Origin: Taklimakanibacter deserti
GTDB lineage: Bacteria; Pseudomonadota; Alphaproteobacteria; Rhizobiales; Aestuariivirgaceae
Direction of reading: 5' to 3'
Length of the DNA: 64,000 nt
Assembly (NCBI GenBank): GCA_003574785.1
Contig: QORU01000022.1
Coordinates: 35,968-99,967, forward strand
Part shown: piece after piece, positions 1 through 8,438 of the stretch
How positions within the stretch are numbered: position 1 is the stretch's first letter
How the letters are laid out: each line of letters starts with the position of its first letter
Program-made: the position numbers and the translations under genes
Notes under the pieces: generated by a model
Told to the model about the DNA's origin: nothing
What the model saw: the letters and a program-made list of their open reading frames with translations, nothing else
Database searches by the model: none

Positions 1-791
1 CTGAAGCCGAAAGCGAGGATGACGAGCGCACAGCCGGGGAAGGTGGTGATCCACCAGGCGGTGGTGATGAAGGCCTGTCCTTCCGCGATCATGATGCCCC
101 ATTCGGCGGTCGGCGGCTGGACGCCGAGGCCGAGATAGCTCACCGCCGCACCGCTCAGGATGACGAGCACGATGTCCGACATCGAGAACACGATCGAGGC
201 GACGAGCGCATTGGGCAGGATGTGGCGCAGCATGATGCGGGCATGCGAGAAGCCGAGGCTCTTGGCGGCGGTGACGAAGTCGCTGTGCTTGAGGACGAGC
301 ACTTGCGCGCGCACCAGGCGCGCATAGGACACCCAGCCGACAAGGGCGATGGCGATATAGAAGCTGAGGAGGCCGGGTCCTAGATAAGCGATGATCGCCA
401 GCATCAGGACCAGGAAGGGGAAAGCGAGGACGATATCGACGATGCGCATGAAGATCGCATCGGTGAGCCCGCCGAGATAGCCCGATGTCAGGCCGATCGC
501 GGTGCCGATGATGAAGGGGAACAGGACGCCGAAGAAACCGATCTGCAGATCGACGCGGATCGCCCAGATGACGCGCGAAAAGACGTCGCGGCCAAAATTG
601 TCGGTGCCGAAGAGATGAGCGAGACTCGGCGGCTGGAGCGCATTGGGGGTGTCCTGCGCGATCGGATCGAAAGGCGCCACCCAAGGTGCTGCGAGCGCCA
701 GCAAAAGGGCCGCCGCGATGATGGCCATGCCGAGCACCAGAGGCATCGGCAGGTCCATGCGCCGGTTGGCGGTGGTCCAGGCGAGGCTCAT
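1..791 (-). CDS. Dipeptide/opine ABC transporter permease, DppC family (cut by window edge)
   Basis: Inner-membrane permease of a peptide/nickel/opine-type ABC importer. The visible 263 residues start with a short cytoplasmic N-terminus, a first membrane helix (about residues 17-40), the family's periplasmic segment with 'LFGTDNFGRDVFSRV', several further helices and the ATPase-contacting EAA loop 'AAKSLGFSHARIMLRHILP'. The C-terminus lies outside the window; family members are usually 280-300 residues, so little is missing. The ATG overlaps the stop of the upstream DppB-like gene (ATGA), so the two are translationally coupled. The binding protein and ATPases are not visible, so the substrate is unknown. 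Confidence 0.9.
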   Translation of the reverse strand, partial: MSLAWTTANRRMDLPMPLVLGMAIIAAALLLALAAPWVAPFDPIAQDTPNALQPPSLAHLFGTDNFGRDVFSRVIWAIRVDLQIGFFGVLFPFIIGTAIGLTSGYLGGLTDAIFMRIVDIVLAFPFLVLMLAIIAYLGPGLLSFYIAIALVGWVSYARLVRAQVLVLKHSDFVTAAKSLGFSHARIMLRHILPNALVASIVFSMSDIVLVILSGAAVSYLGLGVQPPTAEWGIMIAEGQAFITTAWWITTFPGCALVILAFGF

Positions 792-1726
792 AGGCGCACT
801 CTCGGATCGGCGGCGACGGTCAGGAGATCGGCGATGAAGTTGACCGCAACGCTCGCCACCGCGAAGGCCATGGCGACGCCCTGCACGACCATGAAATCGC
901 GCGTGAAAATCCCGCGCACCAGGAGCTGGCCGAGGCCCGGCAGCGAGAACACCGATTCGACCACCACAGTGCCGCCGATCAGCCAGCCGATATTGACGGC
1001 GAGCAGGTTGATGGTGGGGACGAGCGAGTTCGGCAGGACGTGGCGAAAGAAGATTACGCTTTCGGGCAGGCTTCGCGCCCGCGCCGCCAGCGCGTGATCG
1101 GACGACATTTCCGCCAGGATGCTGGCGCGAAGATTGCGCGTCAGCACGGCCGAAAGGGCGAGAGCGACCGTGACGCAAGGCAGCACCATGTGATGCAGCC
1201 GGTCGAGGGCGTCTTCGCCATAGCCTGAGACGGGAAACCAGCCGAGCTTCACGCTGAACACGATGATCAGCATGATGCCGAGCCAGAAAGCGGGAAAGCC
1301 CAGGCCCGCCGTCGAGACGAGCCTGATCACATGATCGAAGAGCTTGCCGCGCCTGCCGGCGGCGAAGCTCGCCAGCGGAACGGCGATGAGCACCGCGAGG
1401 ACGACGCTGCCCAGAACCAGGAACAAGGTCGGCGCCAGGCGCTCGGTGATGAGCTGCAGGACGTCGACCCGGTAGAGGATCGATTTGCCCATCTCGCCCT
1501 TGAACAGGTTCTTGATGAAATAGAAATATTGCAGCCACAGCGGCTCATCGAGGCCGAACTGGGCGCGGATGCGGGCGATGGCCTCGGGCGTGGACTTCGT
1601 GCCGAGAAGCACGCGCGCCGGATCGCCCGGGATCGAGCGCACCAGCAGGAAGGTGATGATGCTGATGCCGACGAGCACTGGCACCAGCTGCAGCGGCCTT
1701 GTGAAGACGAAGCGGAAGCGGTCCAT
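788..1726 (-). CDS. Dipeptide/opine ABC transporter permease, DppB family
   Basis: Partner permease of the DppC-like protein, 312 residues, the usual family length. The N-terminus reads as a first helix with 'LVGISIITFLLVRSIPGDPA', the hallmark of DppB/OppB/NikB proteins, followed by five further hydrophobic stretches and an EAA loop 'ARARSLPESVIFFRHVLPN'. It ends in an ATGA overlap with the DppC-like gene, as expected for a heterodimeric channel made in equal amounts. About 230 bp separate its start from a divergent IclR gene, a plausible regulator of this transporter. The substrate (peptide, opine or another amide) cannot be inferred from permeases alone. Confidence 0.92.
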   Translation of the reverse strand: MDRFRFVFTRPLQLVPVLVGISIITFLLVRSIPGDPARVLLGTKSTPEAIARIRAQFGLDEPLWLQYFYFIKNLFKGEMGKSILYRVDVLQLITERLAPTLFLVLGSVVLAVLIAVPLASFAAGRRGKLFDHVIRLVSTAGLGFPAFWLGIMLIIVFSVKLGWFPVSGYGEDALDRLHHMVLPCVTVALALSAVLTRNLRASILAEMSSDHALAARARSLPESVIFFRHVLPNSLVPTINLLAVNIGWLIGGTVVVESVFSLPGLGQLLVRGIFTRDFMVVQGVAMAFAVASVAVNFIADLLTVAADPRVRL

Positions 1727-1880
1727 GGCCTCAGCCTCCGGGCATCATCGCCGGGAATCGCAGGGGAAGACACATCGCGCGGACATGTCCTGACAAGTCT
1801 TGCCCGTCACTTCGAAATATACCTCCCCACCCGACCGTCGCAAAGAAAGCCGCAACGGTCACTTTTTTCTGACTTATTGC

Positions 1881-1908
1881 ATTGTAATATCTTCTACTTT
1901 AATACAAT
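1881..1908. promoter_or_regulatory. Inverted repeat between dpp permease genes and iclR-like gene
   Basis: ATTGTA (1881-1886) and TACAAT (1903-1908) form an inverted repeat with a 16-nt spacer in an AT-rich stretch of the divergent intergenic region 1727-1956. IclR proteins often bind such dyads to control themselves and the divergent gene. The assignment rests only on position and symmetry. Confidence 0.35.
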
Positions 1909-1956
1909 AGCATCACTCCGGGCTCGATCAAGCTTCATGAAGTCAAGGGACGATTG

Positions 1957-2805
1957 ATGGGAACCGGTCCCGTTGCTCCGACGGAAGGCACTGCCCCGGC
2001 TCTCTCGACCGCGCCTTCGGAGGCGATCGAAGCGCGGAATTCGCTTTATGTGACGTCGATCGAGAAGGGCATTCGGGTCATGAATGCTTTCATGGGCGAA
2101 CGCTCGCTGGGCCTTGCCGATGTGGCGCGCAAGACCGGCCTCGATATGAGCGCGGTGCAGCGTTTCGTCTTCACCTGGCAGGCGCTCGGCTATTTGCGCA
2201 AGGACGAGCGCACGCGGCGTTATCATTGCTCGCCGAAGATGCTCGACTGGGCGCTGCTCTATCAATATTCCGATCCGCTCATCGTGATCGCCGCACCTGC
2301 CCTCCTGGCGATGGTCGAGGAGACGGGGCAGGCGGCAAATCTGGGAAGGCTCATCGACGCGGAGGTGATCTATGTCTCGCGCATCCCGAGCCGCCGCGCC
2401 CGCCTGGTCGGACCGGTGATCGGCGACCGCGCGCCCGCCTTCTGCACCGCCTCCGGGCGCGCCATCATGTCGAGGCTCGATCCGGCCGAGGTCGAGGAGA
2501 TTCTCGACGCGGCGCCGCGCCGGCAGTTGACGCGTCACACCATTGTCGATCGCGACGAGATCCTGGAGCGTGTCGCGCAAGCGCGCAGCGACGGCTTCAC
2601 CATCGCCGTGGAAGAATGCCTGCTGGGCGAGATCACCGTCGCCGCTCCCATCACCAGCACGCTGGGCAGACCGGTCGCCTCGGTCAATCTGTCGATGCGG
2701 ACCGGCAATTTCACCGCCGAGCGCGTGCGTGAGGAAATGGCGCCGGTGATCGTCAATACCGCCTCGGTGATTTCCGAAGCCTATGCCCGCTCCGGTCAGT
2801 TCTAG
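1957..2805 (+). CDS. IclR family transcriptional regulator
   Basis: One-component regulator of 282 residues. The N-terminal winged helix-turn-helix lies at about residues 29-95, with recognition region 'LADVARKTGLDMSAVQRFV'; the C-terminal two thirds form the IclR effector domain with the typical 'AFCTASGRAIMSRL' segment. The ATG at 1957 follows an AAGGGA ribosome site; a TTG three bases earlier is possible but less likely. It diverges from the Dpp permeases and converges with the malK-type ATPase, overlapping it by 4 bp at the stop codons. Which of the two transporters it controls is not certain; the divergent one is the usual target. Confidence 0.93.
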   Translation: MGTGPVAPTEGTAPALSTAPSEAIEARNSLYVTSIEKGIRVMNAFMGERSLGLADVARKTGLDMSAVQRFVFTWQALGYLRKDERTRRYHCSPKMLDWALLYQYSDPLIVIAAPALLAMVEETGQAANLGRLIDAEVIYVSRIPSRRARLVGPVIGDRAPAFCTASGRAIMSRLDPAEVEEILDAAPRRQLTRHTIVDRDEILERVAQARSDGFTIAVEECLLGEITVAAPITSTLGRPVASVNLSMRTGNFTAERVREEMAPVIVNTASVISEAYARSGQF

Positions 2806-3935
2806 CTCCGCAAAGCGAGCCCGGTCTCAGGATCGAAGAAATGCGCGCGATCCATGTCGACGCCCATGGTGAGCGGTGCGCCGCGCTCGGGAAGGAAACG
2901 CGGATCGATGCGCGCCGTGATGCGGTTGGATTGCTCGCCCTTGAGGTCGAAGAAGACATAGGCATCGGCGCCGGTCATTTCGGTCATCAGGACCTCGCTG
3001 CTGAGGCCCCCCGGTGACGGATTGGGATAGAGGAAAGCCTCCGGCCTGACGCCCAGTATGAGCTCGCGGTCGATCGATTTTGCAAGATAACGGCGCACCG
3101 CAGCCTGCGCCGCGGTGAGGGGCAGGACCATGTCGGTGCCGGCGATGACGCAGCCGAGCGCCCCATCCTGGCGCACCGGCCGCGCTTTGAAAAAATTCAT
3201 CGCCGGCGAGCCGATGAAGCCGGCGACGAACAGATTGACCGGATTCTCATAAAGCTCGCGCGGCGCGGCGCATTGCTGGAGATTGCTTTCGCTTTCCTCG
3301 GTGACCGGCTTGAGCACCGCGACGCGATCGCCCATGGTCATCGCCTCGACCTGGTCATGGGTGACATAGAGCGTCGTGACGCCGAGGCTGGCATTGAGCA
3401 GCTTCAATTCGGCGCGCATCTGCACGCGCAATTTGGCATCGAGATTGGACAAAGGCTCGTCCATCAGGAAGCATTGCGGATCGCGCACGATGGCCCGGCC
3501 CATGGCGACGCGCTGGCGCTGACCGCCCGACAGCGATCCCGGCCTCTTGCGCAAATAGGGCGTGAGATCGAGGGTGCGCGCCGCCTGCTCCACTTTCTGC
3601 CTGATGATGTCCTTGGGCACTTTCCTCTGCCCGAGGCCGAAGGCCATGTTCTCGAACACATCCATATGCGGATAGAGCGCGTAGTTCTGGAACACCATGG
3701 CGATGTCGCGGTCGCCGGGCCCGAGATCGGTCACATCCTTGCCGCCAATGGCGATGCGTCCCTGAGTCAGCGTCTCGAGGCCGGCGGCGCTGCGCAGGAG
3801 CGTGGACTTGCCGCAGCCCGAAGGACCGACAAGCACCAGGAATTCGCCGTCCTTGACCTCGAGATCGACGCGCGACAAAGCGAGCGTCCCGTCGCTGAAG
3901 CGCTTGCCGACCGAGGAGAAGCTCAAGGACGCCAT
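2802..3935 (-). CDS. Sugar ABC transporter ATPase, MalK/UgpC type
   Basis: Cytoplasmic ATP-binding subunit of a CUT1-class sugar importer, 377 residues. Visible motifs are Walker A 'GPSGCGKST', Q-loop 'VFQNYALYPHM', signature 'LSGGQRQRV', Walker B 'CFLMDEPLSNLDAK' and H-loop 'YVTHDQVEAM', followed by a C-terminal TOBE-type regulatory domain. A small extra stretch 'TEESESNLQQC' sits where most relatives have only a short turn after the H-loop region. The ATG overlaps by one base the stop codon of the upstream Gfo/Idh gene; reading the two as one fusion is not warranted because the dehydrogenase frame is different. It is the last gene of the operon that begins at 8218. Confidence 0.95.
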   Translation of the reverse strand: MASLSFSSVGKRFSDGTLALSRVDLEVKDGEFLVLVGPSGCGKSTLLRSAAGLETLTQGRIAIGGKDVTDLGPGDRDIAMVFQNYALYPHMDVFENMAFGLGQRKVPKDIIRQKVEQAARTLDLTPYLRKRPGSLSGGQRQRVAMGRAIVRDPQCFLMDEPLSNLDAKLRVQMRAELKLLNASLGVTTLYVTHDQVEAMTMGDRVAVLKPVTEESESNLQQCAAPRELYENPVNLFVAGFIGSPAMNFFKARPVRQDGALGCVIAGTDMVLPLTAAQAAVRRYLAKSIDRELILGVRPEAFLYPNPSPGGLSSEVLMTEMTGADAYVFFDLKGEQSNRITARIDPRFLPERGAPLTMGVDMDRAHFFDPETGLALRS

Positions 3936-4996
3936 CAGCGCGCTCGCTTCGGCAGCTTGACGCTCTGACCGGTCTTTGCCGCCTCTTCGATGGCGGTGAG
4001 CACGCGGGTGACCTGAAGCCCGTCCTCGGCATCGGCGAGGACCGGCGCATCGAGCGTCACCGCATCGACGAAGCGCGCGATCGCTTCCATGACGAAGCCG
4101 CCGATGCGCCCGCCGGCGGCCGGCGTCACGCCCAGCATGTCGCCGGCACGCAGGCCCGCGCCGGCATATTTCTTGAAGGTGCCGTTCTGCGCCGTGCTGA
4201 TCTCGACCGAGCCCTTCTCGCCGACAATCTCCATCTTGAAATCGAAGACGAGCGGCAGATCGCGCGGCAGCACCCAGCTGTTCTCGAGCGAAGCGACCGC
4301 GCCATTGTCGAATTCGAGAAGAGCCATGTGCACATCCGCCGTGTCGACGCCTTGTCCGGCAAGAAAGCCATGGCGTTTCATGGCCTGGACGCGCACGACT
4401 TCGGCATCGAGCGTGAAGCGCAAGGCATCGACGGCGTGGCTGCCGATGAACCACAGGGCGGAAGATTTCGCCGCCCAGCTCAGCATGTCGAAAGGCACGA
4501 ACAGCGTGTTGGAGAGTCTCGCCGAGGCATGGAGCGGCAGGCCGATCTCGCCGGCGCCGATCGCTTCCTTCATGGCATGGACGGCCGGATTGACCCGGTT
4601 GTGGAAGTCGATCATGACCTTGACCTTGCTCCTGGCGGCAAGGGCGGCGATCTTTTCCGCTTCCTCGAGCGTGGTGGCGAGCGGCTTCTCGCTCAAGACA
4701 TGCTTGCCGGCCGCGAGTGCTGCCATGACGATGTCGGCATGGGCAAAATCGGGCGTCGCCACGGTCACCGCCTCGATTTCTGGATCGGCGATGAGCTCGC
4801 GGTAATCCGTATAGGCCTTGGGCGCGCCGAACTGCTCCTGCATCGCCTGTGCCCGTTTCGGATCGAGGTCGCAGACCGCGGCGAGCTCGGCTTGCGGTAG
4901 GGCATTGAGCGTCTTGCAATGGAAGGAGCCCCACAATCCGGCACCCACGACGCCGAACTGGGTTTTCGATTTCGATGATTTCGCGGATGTGGTCAT
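3935..4996 (-). CDS. Gfo/Idh/MocA family NAD(P)-dependent oxidoreductase
   Basis: Soluble dehydrogenase of 353 residues acting on a sugar, inositol or derivative. The N-terminal Rossmann fold shows 'GVVGAGLWGSFHCKTL' (about residues 14-30) and the family's 'SEKPLATT' motif near residue 100, whose Lys is a conserved catalytic residue; the C-terminal half is the alpha/beta substrate domain. It is embedded in a CUT1 sugar transporter operon between permease and ATPase genes, so it very likely oxidises the imported sugar or its product. The exact substrate cannot be read from sequence. Confidence 0.92.
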   Translation of the reverse strand: MTTSAKSSKSKTQFGVVGAGLWGSFHCKTLNALPQAELAAVCDLDPKRAQAMQEQFGAPKAYTDYRELIADPEIEAVTVATPDFAHADIVMAALAAGKHVLSEKPLATTLEEAEKIAALAARSKVKVMIDFHNRVNPAVHAMKEAIGAGEIGLPLHASARLSNTLFVPFDMLSWAAKSSALWFIGSHAVDALRFTLDAEVVRVQAMKRHGFLAGQGVDTADVHMALLEFDNGAVASLENSWVLPRDLPLVFDFKMEIVGEKGSVEISTAQNGTFKKYAGAGLRAGDMLGVTPAAGGRIGGFVMEAIARFVDAVTLDAPVLADAEDGLQVTRVLTAIEEAAKTGQSVKLPKRAR

Positions 4997-4997
4997 G

Positions 4998-5810
4998 TCA
5001 GCCCTTTACTGAACCAAAAGTGAGCCCGCGCACGACATAGCGGTCGAGCGCCAGGAAGATGAGCATGGGTGGGATCATGGCGGCGACCGCGGCCGCGGCG
5101 ATGAAACCCCAGGTGACGCCGGCGGTGCCGAAATAGCGCAAGGTGCCGACCGGCAAGGTCGCCGTCGCGCGATTGCTCAGGACCAGCGGGAAAGCGGCAT
5201 TGTTCCAGGAGAAGACGAAGGCGAACATCGAGGTGACGATGAGGCCGGGCAGGATCAGGGGCAGGACGATGCGCCACAGGATGGTGGCGGTCGAGGCGCC
5301 ATCGACCCGCGCCGCTTCCTCGATCTCGACCGGCACCTCGTCGATGAAGCTGCGCAAGAGCCAGATCGAGAACGGGATGGTCAGCGTCTGCAGGATGAGG
5401 ATCATCGAGAAATAGCTGCCCTTGAGACCGGCAGCGCTGGCGAGGATCGAATAGGGGATGAGGAAGGCGACGGGTGGCGCCATCAGGAGGCCCAGATACC
5501 ACATCATCAGATGCTTGCGCCCCTTGACCCGGAAGCGCGACAAAGCATAGGCGGCGGGCAGCGAGAAGGGCAGGTTGAGCAGGACGGCGCCCGCGGCGAC
5601 CACCAGGCTGTTGAAGAGCTGCGGCAGGTTGTTGCCGGGATCGCCGAAAGTGTAGTTGATCGAGTCCCAGCTCGGCGTGAAGGCGAGGACCGGTGGCATG
5701 GCGAAGAACGTGTCGGCCGGGCGGATGGCGAGCAGCACGAACCAGAGGATCGGCCCGATGAAGATCACCAGCAGCAGCAGCATGAAGGCGTAGAGGGCCG
5801 CTTTCCTCAT
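4998..5810 (-). CDS. Sugar ABC transporter permease, MalG type
   Basis: Inner-membrane permease of 270 residues with about six hydrophobic helices and the EAA loop 'ARVDGASTATILWRIVLP' that docks on the ATPase. The protein starts with a short basic N-terminus and a first helix rich in Leu and Ile. It lies one base upstream of the Gfo/Idh gene and 3 bp after the MalF-type permease, so it is part of a tight five-gene operon. Length and order of genes are standard for CUT1 importers. Confidence 0.94.
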   Translation of the reverse strand: MRKAALYAFMLLLLVIFIGPILWFVLLAIRPADTFFAMPPVLAFTPSWDSINYTFGDPGNNLPQLFNSLVVAAGAVLLNLPFSLPAAYALSRFRVKGRKHLMMWYLGLLMAPPVAFLIPYSILASAAGLKGSYFSMILILQTLTIPFSIWLLRSFIDEVPVEIEEAARVDGASTATILWRIVLPLILPGLIVTSMFAFVFSWNNAAFPLVLSNRATATLPVGTLRYFGTAGVTWGFIAAAAVAAMIPPMLIFLALDRYVVRGLTFGSVKG

Positions 5811-5813
5811 TGC

Positions 5814-6722
5814 TCAGTCCCACTCCTTGAAGGCGAAGAAGACCAGGAGTGCTATGATCGCATTGACGACGATCACCATGAGCCAGGTCATGGCGCTGGC
5901 AAGCCCGATATTGAAGTCGACGAGACCGTATTGATAGAGGCTGTAGCCCAGCGTCCGGGTCGAGGCGCCAGGCCCGCCCTTGGTCAGCACCAGGACGAGA
6001 TCGAAGGTGTTGAAGAGCTGCATGAAGCGCAGCATGATCACGATCATCGCCGTCTTCTTGATGAGCGGGATCTTGATCTTCATCAGCATGGCGATGGGCG
6101 AGGCCTTGTCGATGCGCGCTGCCTCGATGATGTCGGGCGGGATCGACAGCAGTCCGGCATAGAGGACGATGGCGAAGAACGGCGTCCATTGCCAGATATC
6201 GGCGAAGAGGACGGCCCACAGCGCGGTGGTGCCGGAGCCGAGCAGCCCTTCGGCCGGCAGCGGGATCCCCAAGGAGGTGAGAAGCCACGGGATGAGGCCG
6301 CCGCCCGGGTCATACATGTAGCGGAACAGGAAGCCGACCACGATCGGCGCGATGGTCGTCGGCATGATGAGCAGCGCCCGCGTCACATTCATCCCCGGGA
6401 GCCGGTTCACCAGGAACAAGGCGATGGCGAGACCGAGGATGAACTCGATCGCCGTGCCGACGATGGTGATGAGGAGCGTGTTGTAGAGGGCGCCGAGGAA
6501 GAACGATCCGGACAGCGCCATTTCATAGTTGCCCCAGCCGATGAAGCCCATCGGTGTCGGGCTCATCTGCAGGTTCCAGAAATAGAAGCTGCTCTTCAGC
6601 GCGAAGACGAGCGGAAAGGCGATCAGCGCCACCAGCAGGATGATCGACGGGCTGATGAGCAGCCAGGGGACGAAGGCGGGCAGGCGTCGGGTTCTGTGCG
6701 GCAATGCGCTGAGCGATGGCAT
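5814..6722 (-). CDS. Sugar ABC transporter permease, MalF type
   Basis: First permease of the CUT1 importer, 302 residues. After a basic N-terminus it has a first helix ('WLLISPSIILLVALIAFPL'), further helices and the EAA loop 'AARIDKASPIAMLMKIKIP', followed by 'LTKGGPGASTRTLGYSLYQ', a segment conserved in MalF/UgpA-type proteins. It pairs with the MalG-type protein 3 bp downstream. A stable hairpin separates it from the binding-protein gene upstream. Confidence 0.94.
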   Translation of the reverse strand: MPSLSALPHRTRRLPAFVPWLLISPSIILLVALIAFPLVFALKSSFYFWNLQMSPTPMGFIGWGNYEMALSGSFFLGALYNTLLITIVGTAIEFILGLAIALFLVNRLPGMNVTRALLIMPTTIAPIVVGFLFRYMYDPGGGLIPWLLTSLGIPLPAEGLLGSGTTALWAVLFADIWQWTPFFAIVLYAGLLSIPPDIIEAARIDKASPIAMLMKIKIPLIKKTAMIVIMLRFMQLFNTFDLVLVLTKGGPGASTRTLGYSLYQYGLVDFNIGLASAMTWLMVIVVNAIIALLVFFAFKEWD

Positions 6723-6740
6723 GGCGCTTCTCGAAATGAG

Positions 6741-6774
6741 AAGGGCGCGCGGACCGGGGGGATCGCGCGCCCTT
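6741..6774. repeat. GC-rich stem-loop after the binding-protein gene
   Basis: Two perfect 11-bp arms, AAGGGCGCGCG (6741-6751) and CGCGCGCCCTT (6764-6774), flank a 12-nt loop between the solute-binding protein gene and the permease gene. No U-tract follows on the coding strand, so it is more likely an mRNA-stabilising or partial-termination element that keeps binding-protein levels above permease levels than a full terminator. Confidence 0.6.
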
Positions 6775-6781
6775 CGCTCCC

Positions 6782-8218
6782 TTAAGCGAGCGAGGCCATC
6801 AGGGCCTTGGTCGCGTCGAGCGTGTCGTCATAGGATTCCTGCTGATAGGGAATGAGGAAATTGCCCTTGAGGATCGTCTGGAAGAACAGCGAGGTTTCCT
6901 TGAGCGCCTGCTCCGGCGTCAGCTCGCCGGACAGCACCTTGTTGAGGTTGAGTCCGTAGATGCCTTCGAGCGTCGTGTAGACCGGGCAGGGCGGACGCAC
7001 GATCTTGCCGTTGCCTTCCTCGAGATCGGCGAGCTGGCCCGGCAGATGCGGATAGATCTTGATGAGATCGGGGTCCTTGTAGAGCGAGGGCCTGGCGAAA
7101 TCGGAGAACTGGTAGCCGAACTTGTTGAAGAGGGCCATGTCCTTCTGGGTCTTGGCCGATGTCGCCCATTTGATGAACTGCCAGGCGGCGTCGCGGTTCA
7201 AGCTGTTGCCGGCGATGCCGAGGCTGTGCCCGCCGATGCTGACCACTTGCTTCTTGCCGGGCGCCGTCGGCAATCGCGCGATGCCGATCTTCTCGGCGAT
7301 GACGGAATCCTTGCCCGTCATATAGCCGTCCTTCTTGCACAGATAGGCGTAAGGGGTCCACCAGTAGAAGATGCCGATATCGCCCTTGGCGAAGCGCATG
7401 CCGGCATCGAACCAATTGTAGCCGACCGCTTCAGGCGGCGAGTTCTTGTAGAGGGCGAGGAACGTCTTGAGCGCTTCTGCGGTTTCCGGCGTGTCGATGG
7501 TCGGCTCGAAATCCCATTTGCCGGTCGGAAAGCTCTTGAACCAATGGGTGCCCATGCTGGCGGCAAGCTGGGTGAACATATGGACGACCGGGGCGGGCTG
7601 CTGGCCCGAGACGACGGTACCTGCCATCTTGGCGCCCGAGAATTCCTTGCCGTTCAGTTTCTCGACGATGCCGAGATAGTCGGCCCAGCTCCAGCTGCCG
7701 TCGGTCGGAATCTTGACGCCGGCATTCTCGACATAGTCCTTGTAATAGAGAACGGTCTGGCCATAGGTGGCGACCGGCAGCGTGCCGACCTGGCCGCGCC
7801 AGGTGTTCATCGAATAGAGCGCTTGCGGCACATAGTCGTTGATGGCGCTGTCCTTGTCCGCCTTGATGAATTCATTGAGCGGCAGGATCCACTTGCTCTC
7901 GAGATATTGGCCGAGCCACATCTGGTCGACCGAGATGACATCGGCATCGGGCTCGTTGCTGATGAAGGAGGAGGTGAGGCGCGCCTGCAGCGCTTCGAGC
8001 GAAATGGCCTCGATCTGCAATTTGATGCCGCTCGCCTGCTGGAACTGATCGGCGAGCCCCTCGATGGCGTAATAGAAGGGATCACCGGCAAGCAGTACGC
8101 GCAGCGTCTTGTCTTGCGCCGAAGCGCGTCTTGGCTTGAGGCTGAGCGCGGTGGTGCCGGCAAGAGCGGCACCGCTTTTGAGCACGCTGCGGCGCGAGAT
8201 TTTGGGTGTCGTGGCCAT
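6782..8218 (-). CDS. Sugar ABC transporter substrate-binding protein (Tat-type signal)
   Basis: Periplasmic solute-binding protein family 1, 478 residues, first gene of the CUT1 operon. The N-terminus has a twin-arginine motif 'SRRSVLK' followed by a short hydrophobic stretch and cleavage region around 'RRASAQDK', so export in the folded state by Tat is likely. The mature part has the two-lobe family pattern ('LADQFQQASGIKLQIEAIS' at the start, 'GHSLGIAGNS' and 'AAWQFIKWATSAKTQ' further on). The ATG at 8218 is followed upstream by a GGAGGAAA ribosome site. A divergent ROK regulator and a 7-bp inverted repeat lie in front. Confidence 0.94.
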   Translation of the reverse strand: MATTPKISRRSVLKSGAALAGTTALSLKPRRASAQDKTLRVLLAGDPFYYAIEGLADQFQQASGIKLQIEAISLEALQARLTSSFISNEPDADVISVDQMWLGQYLESKWILPLNEFIKADKDSAINDYVPQALYSMNTWRGQVGTLPVATYGQTVLYYKDYVENAGVKIPTDGSWSWADYLGIVEKLNGKEFSGAKMAGTVVSGQQPAPVVHMFTQLAASMGTHWFKSFPTGKWDFEPTIDTPETAEALKTFLALYKNSPPEAVGYNWFDAGMRFAKGDIGIFYWWTPYAYLCKKDGYMTGKDSVIAEKIGIARLPTAPGKKQVVSIGGHSLGIAGNSLNRDAAWQFIKWATSAKTQKDMALFNKFGYQFSDFARPSLYKDPDLIKIYPHLPGQLADLEEGNGKIVRPPCPVYTTLEGIYGLNLNKVLSGELTPEQALKETSLFFQTILKGNFLIPYQQESYDDTLDATKALMASLA

Positions 8219-8273
8219 GTCATTTCCTCCGTTGTTGTGACGCGATGTCCGGTTCTCTCTTTTTTGCGTAAAT

Positions 8274-8298
8274 AGTTTGTTTGATGCTCACACAAACT
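8274..8298. promoter_or_regulatory. Operator-like inverted repeat upstream of sugar ABC operon
   Basis: AGTTTGT (8274-8280) and ACAAACT (8292-8298) are perfect inverted arms spaced by 11 nt, about 56 bp upstream of the binding-protein start and 140 bp upstream of the divergent ROK gene. A dyad in this position is a good candidate operator for the ROK regulator. Confidence 0.45.
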
Positions 8299-8438
8299 TA
8301 TTGTATCGTCAAGCTATAGGGTGGCCGCCATGGGAGTGGGTGTTCGGGCTTCATGGTGCTAGGCCTCGCCAGGACCCAGTGCGATTCGTCCCAACGCAAG
8401 GGCTGGGCGAATCCATCGAAGGAGCAGGATCGACGGCA

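Noticed and set aside
2802..4934. A 710-residue fusion of ATPase with upstream sequence
   Set aside because: The N-terminal half is the out-of-frame reading of the Gfo/Idh gene; the ATPase begins at 3935 with a normal start overlapping the dehydrogenase stop.
5511..6785. 424-codon frame opposite the two permease genes
   Set aside because: Extremely charged, repetitive composition complementary to hydrophobic membrane segments on the other strand.
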